Positions 1 to 5,252 of a DNA stretch of 13,862 nucleotides are shown here, piece by piece. The notes below the pieces were generated by a model. The model was not told where the DNA came from. It saw nothing but the letters and a program-made list of their open reading frames with translations, and made no database searches. The DNA lies in the NCBI GenBank assembly GCA_003021325.1, contig PXQM01000191.1, positions 1 through 13,862 of the forward strand. The letters are read 5' to 3'. The stretch comes from Halobacteriales archaeon QH_10_70_21 (GTDB lineage Archaea > Halobacteriota > Halobacteria > Halobacteriales > Haloarculaceae). Positions within the stretch are counted from its first letter, which is position 1, and the number at the start of each line of letters is the position of its first letter. A program made the position numbers and the translations under genes.

Positions 1-306
1 CCCGGCGACGAGCACGCCGACGACGAGCAGCCCGGAGTGCCACCCGAGGACCGCCGGGACCGCAGCGAAGCCGGCAACCACGACGAGCGGCAGGACGACC
101 CGGTGCCGTAGCGCGAGGAGCGCGGCGCCGGCACCGAGACCGAACGGGACCACGAGCAGTGCCGCGTACAGCAGCAGGGTCCCCGGCAGGACGCCCGGGG
201 CGCCCGGCGGGCGGATCAGGTCGGTCGCGACGCCGTAGCCGCCGGCGACGGCCGCAGCCAGCAGGCCGACCGCAAGGCTCGCCCGAACGTCCCCGTCACG
301 AAGCAT
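1..306 (-). CDS. Multi-pass membrane protein, N-terminal part (runs off left edge)
   Basis: Unrecognised membrane protein; 102 residues are visible and the C-terminus lies beyond the left edge. The start is the ATG at 306-304 (MLRDGDVRASLAVGLL). After a short charged N-terminus there are hydrophobic, Ala/Val/Leu/Gly-rich stretches at about residues 10-25, 41-62 and 67-100, interrupted by a short loop (DLIRPPGAPG) and a basic turn (LRHR). This suggests three or four membrane helices. A TATA-like TTTATC lies 25-30 nt upstream of the ATG, which supports this start and a leaderless transcript. No family motif is visible and no function is proposed. It is encoded on the same strand as the cupin remnant upstream (44 bp away) but appears to have its own promoter. 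Confidence 0.7.
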   Translation of the reverse strand, partial: MLRDGDVRASLAVGLLAAAVAGGYGVATDLIRPPGAPGVLPGTLLLYAALLVVPFGLGAGAALLALRHRVVLPLVVVAGFAAVPAVLGWHSGLLVVGVLVAG

Positions 307-330
307 ACCCGACACGTCGACGGGCGCGGG

Positions 331-336
331 GATAAA
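331..336 (-). promoter_or_regulatory. TATA-like box of the membrane protein at 1-306
   Basis: Minus-strand TTTATC is centred about 27 nt upstream of the ATG at 306. This is the spacing expected in haloarchaea when transcription begins at or next to the start codon. It lies in the 43-bp gap after the cupin stop. Confidence 0.5.
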
Positions 337-349
337 CGCGGCGTTGGAC

Positions 350-825
350 TCACCGGGCCGGCGTCGTCGTCACGCACTCCCGGCATCGCTCGACAGCCCG
401 GCCGTCCGCGTCGAGCACCACCCGGCGGTCGCCGCCGCAGTCCGGACGGACCGGTCGCTGCTCCCCGTCCGGGAACGTCAGCCGGTGCTCGCCGTGGTCG
501 CAGTCGGGACACCGGACCGGAATCCGGACGTCCTCGCTGTCCCGTGGCGCTCCCAGCACGAGGGCGGTCGCCCCGTCGTCGGCGACGCAGGACTGGAACT
601 CCCCCGGCGGAACCCGGACCGCCTGGCCCGCGTCGGCCGCGATTCGCCCCTCGGGCGTCTCGAGGACGACGAACAGTTCCTCCCGGTCCGCGTGGGCGTG
701 GAGGCCGACGACCCGCTCGCCGGCGTCGACGCGGTAGTGGTTGACGGCCGGTTCGTCCGCGTCCGGCCGGTCGCCCAGCCGCCGGCGCTCGGCGGGTCGA
801 CCGATTCGACGACCACCCGCTCCAT
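350..825 (-). pseudogene. Cupin-domain protein with C-terminal Cys-rich tail, frameshifted near the start
   Basis: Small cupin-fold protein (conserved beta-barrel; substrate unknown). The cupin body reads NHYRVDAGERVVGLHAHAD, then REELFVVLE and AVRVPPGEFQSCV. These correspond to cupin motif 1 (G, HxH, E) and motif 2 (P, G, F/H-like position). A tail with CPDC, PDCGG and CREC follows, probably a zinc-ribbon-like element. The natural N-terminus appears to be the ATG at 825-823 (MERVVVESVDPPSAGG), with a TATA-like box 27 nt upstream, but that frame leaves the cupin frame at about 765-795. Restoring one base there joins MERVVVESVD to the cupin body. The only in-frame alternative start (946) adds an Arg-rich, non-acidic stretch and overlaps the neighbouring gene, so I consider it spurious. 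Divergent from the Nudix gene at 945. Whether the frameshift is a true mutation or a sequencing error is unknown. Confidence 0.7.
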
Positions 826-849
826 GCCGACGGCGGGCGTCGCCAGCCA

Positions 850-855
850 GATAAA
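850..855 (-). promoter_or_regulatory. TATA-like box of the cupin gene
   Basis: Minus-strand TTTATC is centred about 27 nt upstream of the ATG at 825. It supports 825 as the original start, and therefore a frameshift downstream of it. Confidence 0.5.
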
Positions 856-944
856 CCCCGGTGCCCGACGCGGTCGCGGCCCCGTGCCGGGTCGGGGGTA
901 GCGATTCCCCGGAGGGTAACACCGGCCGCCCCGACCGCGAGCGC

Positions 945-1406
945 ATGGAGACGACGCGTCACTTCACCGCGACCGTCTACGTTGTCAACGACGGTGCGGT
1001 CGCCCTCCACGAACACAAGCGGCTCGGCATCCTGCTCCCGCCCGGCGGCCACGTCGACCGGGGAGAGCTCCCCCACGCGGCGGGACTGCGGGCGGTCCGC
1101 GAGGCGACGGGCCTCGACCCGACGCTGCTCGACGACTCGCCGTCTATAACCGGCCCGGCGGGCGAATCGCTCCCCACCCCGCGGCACACGCTCCTCTACG
1201 ACATCAACGAACACGACGGCGAGGTGGGCCACCAGCACATCGACCTGATCTACTACGCGGCGGCCGACAACAGGCGAATCGACCCGGCGGAGGGGGAAGC
1301 GGACGCCGACGCCTGGGACTGGGACACCGCTGTGGACCTCCGCTCCTCCGAGGTTGACGAGGACGTCGCGACGCTCGGCATCGAGGCGGTCAGCGCCGCC
1401 GAGTAG
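945..1406 (+). CDS. Nudix-fold protein with altered Nudix box
   Basis: A 153-residue protein with the layout of small Nudix hydrolases, which cleave nucleoside diphosphates linked to other moieties. The start METTRHFTATVYVVNDG (ATG 945) begins directly with the first beta-strand of the fold; an upstream GTG at 861 would add a non-acidic extension and is rejected. The Nudix box spans residues 35-57: G35, E41, R49-A50-V51-R52-E53-A54-T55-G56-L57. Against the consensus GX5EX7REUXEEXGU, the Glu after Arg49 and the Glu after Glu53 are both Ala, encoded GCG instead of GAG. In MutT-type enzymes these positions help bind the catalytic metal, so activity may be reduced or lost. The rest of the fold (LLYDINEHDGEVGHQHIDLIYYAA) looks intact. 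Divergent from the cupin across about 119 bp; I see no clear TATA box for this gene. Confidence 0.85.
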   Translation: METTRHFTATVYVVNDGAVALHEHKRLGILLPPGGHVDRGELPHAAGLRAVREATGLDPTLLDDSPSITGPAGESLPTPRHTLLYDINEHDGEVGHQHIDLIYYAAADNRRIDPAEGEADADAWDWDTAVDLRSSEVDEDVATLGIEAVSAAE

Positions 1407-1468
1407 CGCGGGCGAACTGCTCGGAGGCTGAACCGCCCGGAATCGACCGGCGACCCGAACCCACGTCC

Positions 1469-1475
1469 TTTTGAA
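1469..1475 (+). promoter_or_regulatory. TATA-like box of pheA
   Basis: TTTTGAA is centred about 27 nt before the pheA ATG at 1499, in an otherwise GC-rich 92-bp gap after the Nudix stop. The spacing implies a leaderless or nearly leaderless transcript. Confidence 0.5.
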
Positions 1476-1479
1476 CTCG

Positions 1480-1497
1480 CCCCGTCTATCGACGGGG
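1480..1497 (+). promoter_or_regulatory. Perfect 7-bp inverted repeat before the pheA start (possible operator)
   Basis: CCCCGTC (1480-1486), TATC, GACGGGG (1491-1497) is a perfect 7+7 inverted repeat with a 4-nt centre, ending one base before the pheA ATG. It lies between the TATA-like box and the start, across the predicted initiation region. A DNA-binding regulator site fits this position better than an RNA hairpin if transcription starts at the ATG. Function is inferred. Confidence 0.4.
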
Positions 1498-1498
1498 C

Positions 1499-2302
1499 AT
1501 GAAAGCCCTCACCCTCGGTCCCGAGGGGACCTACTCGCACCGCGCCACGAAGGCCGTCGCCGACGACATCGACTTCGTCGAGTCGGTGACGAGCATCGTC
1601 GAGGGCGTCGCCAGCGGCGAGTACGGGCGCGGCGTCGTCCCCATCGAGAACAGCATCGAGGGCTCCGTCACGGAGTCCCTGGACGCGCTGGCCGAGCGGA
1701 ACGTCGCCGTCGTCCGCGAGATAGTCACGCCGATCCAGCACGCGCTGCTCGCCCAGACCGGCGAGTTCGAGGTCGTGATGAGTCACCCGCAGGCCCTGGC
1801 GCAGTGCCGCGAGTACCTCGGCCGGGAGTTCCCCAGCGCCCGGACCGAGGCCGTCGCCTCGACCGCCCGCGGCGTCGAGCGTGCCCGCGAGGACGACACC
1901 GTCGCCGCCGTCGGCCACCCGGCGACGGCCGGGACCGACCTGCAGGTGCTCGCCCGCGACATCCAGGACAGCACCTCGAACGCGACCCGGTTCGTCGTCC
2001 TGGCGCCCGAGACCGAGCGCTCCGACGCCGGCGGGAAGACCAGCGTCGTCGTCTACCCGAACACCAACTACCCGGGACTGCTCTTGGAGATGCTCGAACC
2101 CTTCGCCGAGCGCGACATCAACCTCTCGCGGGTCGAGTCCCGGCCCAGCGGCGAGCGCCTCGGCGACTACGTCTTCCACTTCGACTTCGCGGCCGGCCTC
2201 TACGAGGACCGGGCGCGGGCGGCCGTCGACGAGCTGCGCGACATCGCCTCGAACGGCTGGGTCCGGGTCCTCGGGTCCTACGACACCGAGCACGTGCTGT
2301 AG
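1499..2302 (+). CDS. pheA: Prephenate dehydratase
   Basis: Monofunctional prephenate dehydratase, 267 residues, cytoplasmic. It converts prephenate to phenylpyruvate in phenylalanine biosynthesis. The catalytic periplasmic-binding-like domain covers about residues 1-175: GPEGTYSHRAT at 7-17, ENSIEGSVTESLD from 50, and N-A-T163-R164-F165 with the catalytic Thr. A C-terminal ACT domain runs from about 180 to 260 and includes YPGLLLEMLEPF and E213-S214-R215-P216, the ESRP motif that binds phenylalanine for feedback inhibition in this family. No chorismate mutase domain is fused. The start at 1499 gives the canonical MKALTLGPEGTYS N-terminus. The gene appears monocistronic, with its own TATA-like box and an adjacent inverted repeat, and it converges on the ZIP transporter gene. 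Identification is secure from the motifs. Confidence 0.96.
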   Translation: MKALTLGPEGTYSHRATKAVADDIDFVESVTSIVEGVASGEYGRGVVPIENSIEGSVTESLDALAERNVAVVREIVTPIQHALLAQTGEFEVVMSHPQALAQCREYLGREFPSARTEAVASTARGVERAREDDTVAAVGHPATAGTDLQVLARDIQDSTSNATRFVVLAPETERSDAGGKTSVVVYPNTNYPGLLLEMLEPFAERDINLSRVESRPSGERLGDYVFHFDFAAGLYEDRARAAVDELRDIASNGWVRVLGSYDTEHVL

Positions 2303-2333
2303 GCCCCTCCCCGGACCGACCATCGCTCGGCCC

Positions 2334-2362
2334 GTCCGTCCGAAAGACGCCGGGCGACGGAC
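2334..2362. terminator. Hairpin in the pheA / ZIP convergent gap
   Basis: GTCCGTC (2334-2340) and GACGGAC (2356-2362) form a 7-bp stem with a 15-nt loop, in the 75-bp gap between two convergent genes. No T-run follows on either strand, so its role as a bidirectional terminator is only a guess from position. Confidence 0.25.
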
Positions 2363-2377
2363 CGAACGTCGCCGTCG

Positions 2378-3232
2378 CTACGCGGCCAGGGCGATGTCCA
2401 GGTACAGCATGATGATGACGCCGGCCATGAGCCCGAGCGTCGCGACGCGCTCGTGGCCGCTCCGGTGGGTCTCCGGGATTATCTCGTCGGAGATGACGAA
2501 CAGCATCGCGCCGGCGGCGAACCCCATCGCGTAGGGCAGCAGCGGTTCGACCGTCGCGACGGCGACGGCGCCGAGCACCACCAGCGGAATCTCGACGACT
2601 CCGGCCCGGATACCGGCGACGGCGGCGTACAGCCGGCGGTCGAGGCCGGCGTTTATCGCCGCGACGGAGACGGCCAGCCCCTCGGGGACGTTCTGGACGC
2701 CGATGGCGACCATCAGCGCCAGCGCGCCGCCGAGTCGTGCCGGGTCGCCGGCGGCGGCGCCGAAGCCGACGCCGACCGCCAGCCCCTCGGGCATGTTGTG
2801 CAGCGTGATGGCCAGGATGAAGAGGACGACCCCGGCCAGCTTCTCGTCGTCGACCGGGAGCGTCTCGCCGGGGTCGGCCGCGTCCGTCCGGCGGCTGCCC
2901 GTCAGGAGGTAGTGGGCGTGCGGCACCAGCCCGTCCGCCCGGTCGAGGAACAGCGCGCCGAGGCCGACGCCGACGAGCGTCGGAACCGGGTTCCCGCCGG
3001 AGTACTCCTCGATGCCGGGGATGATGAGGCTCGTGAAGGCAGCCGCGAGCATCACGCCCGCGGCGAAGCCGAGCATCGCGTCGAGCGCGCGCTCGGAGGG
3101 GTTCCGCCAGACGAGCACCAGCGACGCCCCGAGGAGGTTCAGCAGGGCGATGACGACGCCGCCGGCCAGCGCCTGTACCACCGGTGCGGTGCCGACGAGC
3201 CGGACGAACGCCTCGGCGAACTGGGACTGCAT
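2378..3232 (-). CDS. ZIP-family (GufA/ZupT-type) divalent metal transporter
   Basis: A 284-residue membrane protein of the ZIP family, which moves Zn2+ and related divalent metals (Fe2+, Mn2+) into the cytoplasm. About eight hydrophobic helices are visible. Helix 4 carries H145-N-M-P-E149-G and helix 5 carries Q180-N-V-P-E184-G, the paired metal-site motifs; the Gln in the helix 5 motif is the GufA-like form. A hydrophilic loop between helices 3 and 4 (residues about 112-130, SRRTDAADPGETLPVDDEK) is acidic rather than His-rich. The helix pair SDEIIPETHRSGHE near residue 248 is also typical of the family. The start is the ATG at 3232, with a weak TATA-like element about 28 nt upstream. It lies downstream of radA on the same strand (84-bp gap). 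Substrate specificity cannot be read from sequence. Confidence 0.92.
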   Translation of the reverse strand: MQSQFAEAFVRLVGTAPVVQALAGGVVIALLNLLGASLVLVWRNPSERALDAMLGFAAGVMLAAAFTSLIIPGIEEYSGGNPVPTLVGVGLGALFLDRADGLVPHAHYLLTGSRRTDAADPGETLPVDDEKLAGVVLFILAITLHNMPEGLAVGVGFGAAAGDPARLGGALALMVAIGVQNVPEGLAVSVAAINAGLDRRLYAAVAGIRAGVVEIPLVVLGAVAVATVEPLLPYAMGFAAGAMLFVISDEIIPETHRSGHERVATLGLMAGVIIMLYLDIALAA

Positions 3233-3256
3233 TTCCTAGCGGTTCCCGACGGACGG

Positions 3257-3264
3257 ACTTGTAG
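3257..3264 (-). promoter_or_regulatory. Weak TATA-like element of the ZIP transporter
   Basis: Minus-strand CTACAAGT is centred about 28 nt upstream of the ATG at 3232. It is a poorer match than the boxes of neighbouring genes, so the gene could also be read through from radA. Confidence 0.3.
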
Positions 3265-3287
3265 CTGCGCACCCGTCCGCCGGCGAA

Positions 3288-3301
3288 CGGGCGGCCGCCC
3301 G
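3288..3301. repeat. 14-bp perfect palindrome downstream of radA
   Basis: CGGGCGGCCGCCCG is a perfect 14-bp palindrome without a loop, 16 bp past the radA stop. No T-tract follows. It may be a binding site, part of a transcript end, or a chance product of high GC. Confidence 0.35.
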
Positions 3302-3316
3302 GGACGTAGTCGGCGC

Positions 3317-4351
3317 CTACTCGGGCTTGAGACCCTCGCTCTGTACGCGCATGACGGACTCGCCGTCGGGGAGGTTCGGGGCGTCGACCAGCTTGACGAT
3401 GCGCTTGTCCTGCTTGGACTTCCGGAGGTACATTCGGAACGTGGACTTGTGGCCGAGGATGTTGCCGCCGATGGGCTTGGTCGGGTCCCCGAAGAAGGCG
3501 TCGGGGTTCGACTGGACCTGGTTGGTGACGACGACCGCGGAGTTGTAGAGGTTGCCAACCCGGTCGATGTCGTGGAGGTGCTTGTTGAGCTTCTGCTGGC
3601 GGTCGGCGAGCTCGCCGCGGCCGACGTACTCCGCCCGGAAGTGCGCGGTCAGCGAGTCGACGCAGAGCAGCCGGACCGGGTACTCGTCGTCCTCGTACTC
3701 GGCGGCGATCTCCTGGGCCCTCTCGGCCAGCAGTATCTGGTGGTCGGAGTTGAACGCCTTCGCGACGTGGATCTTGTCGAGGAACGTCTGGACGAGCTCG
3801 TCCATCGCCTCCTCGTCGTCGGGGTCACCGTCGATGTCGCGTTCTGCCATCGTCGCCTCGATGACGTCGTCCGGGAGGCCGTTGACCATCTCGTCGATGC
3901 GCTCGGGTCGGAACGTGTCCTCGCTGTCGACGAAGACACAGCGACCGTGGAGGCCGCCCTGCTCCTGGGGGAGCTGGACGTTCACCGCCAGCTGGTGGGT
4001 CACCTGGGACTTGCCGGCGCCGAACTCGCCGTACACCTCCGTGATGGACTGGGTCTCGACGCCGCCGCCGAGCATCTCGTCGAGCTCCGGGATGAGGAAC
4101 TCGAGTTTGCCGATCTGCTCGCGGCGCTCCAGGACGTCGGTGCCGGTCTCGAAGCCGCCGACGTCGGCGGCCTCCCGGGCGGCCTGGATGATGTCGTGGG
4201 CGCTGGACTCGCCGACGTCCGCGGTGTTGGAGAGCTCGCCTGGGCTCGCGACGGCGATGCTCTGGAAGGTGTCGTAGCCGTTCTCGCGGAGCTTCTCGGC
4301 GGTCGCCGGGCCGACGCCCGACAGGTCCTCGAGGTCTGCCGTTGCTGCCAT
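3317..4351 (-). CDS. radA: DNA repair and recombination protein RadA
   Basis: Archaeal RecA/Rad51-family recombinase, 344 residues, which forms filaments on single-stranded DNA and catalyses strand exchange in homologous recombination. The N-terminal helix-hairpin-helix domain covers about residues 5-60 ([19 protein letters not shown]). An F67-E-T-G linker occupies the position of the FxxA-type oligomerisation motif. The ATPase core has Walker A G108-E-F-G-A-G-K114-S115 and Walker B LLCVD232S. Loop region [12 protein letters not shown] and the [12 protein letters not shown] segment are characteristic. I place the start at the ATG at 4351 ([12 protein letters not shown]) and not at the ATG at 4378, because a TATA-like CTTTATGTA overlaps the latter and lies about 27 nt before the former. 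The length then matches haloarchaeal RadA. No intein is present. Confidence 0.97.
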   Translation of the reverse strand: MAATADLEDLSGVGPATAEKLRENGYDTFQSIAVASPGELSNTADVGESSAHDIIQAAREAADVGGFETGTDVLERREQIGKLEFLIPELDEMLGGGVETQSITEVYGEFGAGKSQVTHQLAVNVQLPQEQGGLHGRCVFVDSEDTFRPERIDEMVNGLPDDVIEATMAERDIDGDPDDEEAMDELVQTFLDKIHVAKAFNSDHQILLAERAQEIAAEYEDDEYPVRLLCVDSLTAHFRAEYVGRGELADRQQKLNKHLHDIDRVGNLYNSAVVVTNQVQSNPDAFFGDPTKPIGGNILGHKSTFRMYLRKSKQDKRIVKLVDAPNLPDGESVMRVQSEGLKPE

Positions 4352-4373
4352 GGACGGTCCTGTGTCCGCCCGG

Positions 4374-4382
4374 TACATAAAG
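4374..4382 (-). promoter_or_regulatory. TATA-like box of radA
   Basis: Minus-strand CTTTATGTA is centred about 27 nt before the ATG at 4351. It contains the alternative in-frame ATG at 4378, which is therefore probably promoter DNA and not a start codon. TTTCACTTTCAC lies just upstream. Confidence 0.55.
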
Positions 4383-4408
4383 CCTCGTTAACAGCCTGGT
4401 GAAAGTGA

Positions 4409-4434
4409 AACTGGCCGCCGGGGCGTGGCCAGTT
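4409..4434 (-). terminator. Candidate terminator hairpin after the PspAB-like gene
   Basis: On the minus strand AACTGGCC (4434-4427) pairs with GGCCAGTT (4416-4409) across a 10-nt loop. It is followed by TTTCACTTTCACC, the most T-rich stretch in the gap. It lies about 35 bp past the PspAB stop and about 60 bp before the radA start, so it could end the pspAB transcript. Alternatively it is a site acting on the radA promoter. Confidence 0.4.
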
Positions 4435-4468
4435 CCGCGCGGCCGGCGAAGGTTTAGGGCACAGGCGG

Positions 4469-5071
4469 TCACCCCCAGGGGTGGGTGTCCCCCTCCGGCC
4501 ACAGGGGGGACCAGTAGGCTGTGTCGTCCTCGACGGACAGCTCGCCGTCGAGGACGCTCTCGAGCTTGAACTCCACCTTCTGGTCGCGCTCCCGTCGACC
4601 CGCGGGCGCGAAGGGGTAGTAGGTACCGCGGCGGAACGAGTACACCCAGTAGGCGGTCCGTCCGTCCCGCTCGAAGGCGAAAAGCGCCGCCAGCAGCCGG
4701 GAGCCGAACCCCTCCTCGATGAGGGTGTCGGCCGCGAAGTGGACGCTCGTCACGAGGTCCTCGAACTCCGTGTCGTGGAGGACGACCCACTCGTAGCCGT
4801 GGGTGTCCTCGACGAAGTCCGCGGTCGTTCCGGTCTCTTCCTCGCCCAACTCGAGGACCGCCTCGACCTCCTCGCGGGCGCGCTGGAACGCGGTGCTGTC
4901 GACGTCGGCAAAGCAGAGTGCCGCGTCGCCCGTTGGCGCGAAGTCCAGGTCCGCCTCCATCGTCAGGTACGCCGTCGACATCCCGAACAGGTCCTCGGGG
5001 TCGGCCTCGCGGGTCGCCTCGGCCTCCGCGCTCAGCCCCAGGACCTGCCGGATGGTGTCGAACACTCCCAT
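4469..5071 (-). CDS. pspAB: PspA-associated protein PspAB
   Basis: A 200-residue acidic, soluble protein without membrane segments. The N-terminus MGVFDTIRQVLGLSAEAEATREADPED and the segments LFGMSTAYLTMEADL, WVVLHDTEFEDLVTSVHF, SRLLAALFAFE and AYWVYSFRRGTYYPFAP match my recollection of the haloarchaeal family named PspAB. That family is linked to the phage-shock (PspA) membrane-stress system; its biochemical role is not established. The C-terminus ends in a Trp-rich PLWPEGDTHPWG. The start is the ATG at 5071, which gives the family N-terminus; longer in-frame extensions are Arg-rich and run through the promoter. A strong TATA box lies about 75 nt upstream, implying a leader of about 50 nt, unlike the leaderless neighbours. 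No pspA gene is in view. Confidence 0.8.
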   Translation of the reverse strand: MGVFDTIRQVLGLSAEAEATREADPEDLFGMSTAYLTMEADLDFAPTGDAALCFADVDSTAFQRAREEVEAVLELGEEETGTTADFVEDTHGYEWVVLHDTEFEDLVTSVHFAADTLIEEGFGSRLLAALFAFERDGRTAYWVYSFRRGTYYPFAPAGRRERDQKVEFKLESVLDGELSVEDDTAYWSPLWPEGDTHPWG

Positions 5072-5102
5072 CGTCGATACTCCGCGCTCGCAGGCCTTCA
5101 AC

Positions 5103-5144
5103 CCGGGTGGTCGCCGGACGGACATCCGGGTGGTCGTCCGACGG
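5103..5144 (-). repeat. Two tandem 19-bp direct repeats in the pspAB promoter/leader
   Basis: CCGGGTGGTCGCCGGACGG (5103-5121) and CCGGGTGGTCGTCCGACGG (5126-5144) match at 17 of 19 positions with a 23-bp period, about two helical turns. One copy abuts the TATA box and the other covers the likely transcription start and early leader. CGGACG (5115-5120) and CGTCCG (5135-5140) also form an inverted repeat. The arrangement suggests a regulator binding in tandem; this is inference. Confidence 0.55.
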
Positions 5145-5152
5145 TTTATATA
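5145..5152 (-). promoter_or_regulatory. Strong TATA box of pspAB
   Basis: Minus-strand TATATAAA is the best TATA box in the window. Transcription would start near 5120, giving a leader of about 50 nt before the ATG at 5071. Confidence 0.6.
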
Positions 5153-5213
5153 CCAGAACGGAACCAGCCCCGGTGTGACCTGACCGGAGCCGGCGCCCCG
5201 CCGAGGCCGGAGC

Positions 5214-5245
5214 GCGGAACACGGGCGCCGGAAATCCCGTTCCGC
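5214..5245 (-). terminator. Candidate hairpin after ligA
   Basis: GCGGAAC-AC-GGG on one arm and CCCGTTCCGC on the other give a 10-bp stem with a 2-nt bulge and about a 10-nt loop, starting 8 bp past the ligA stop. No T-run follows, so termination activity is uncertain. It separates ligA from the pspAB promoter. Confidence 0.35.
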
Positions 5246-5252
5246 CTGCTCG

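Noticed and set aside
350..946. Cupin gene read from the ATG at 946 as an intact 198-residue protein
   Set aside because: The extra N-terminus is Arg-rich and unlike a haloarchaeal protein, overlaps the Nudix start codon, and has no promoter. The frameshift interpretation from 825 explains the data better.
4352..4378. RadA start at the ATG at 4378
   Set aside because: It lies within the TATA-like box and would add nine residues not expected for haloarchaeal RadA.
2453..4402. Plus-strand open frame of about 650 codons
   Set aside because: It is antisense to the ZIP transporter and radA, both of which have clear family motifs; no domain is recognisable in the plus-strand translation.
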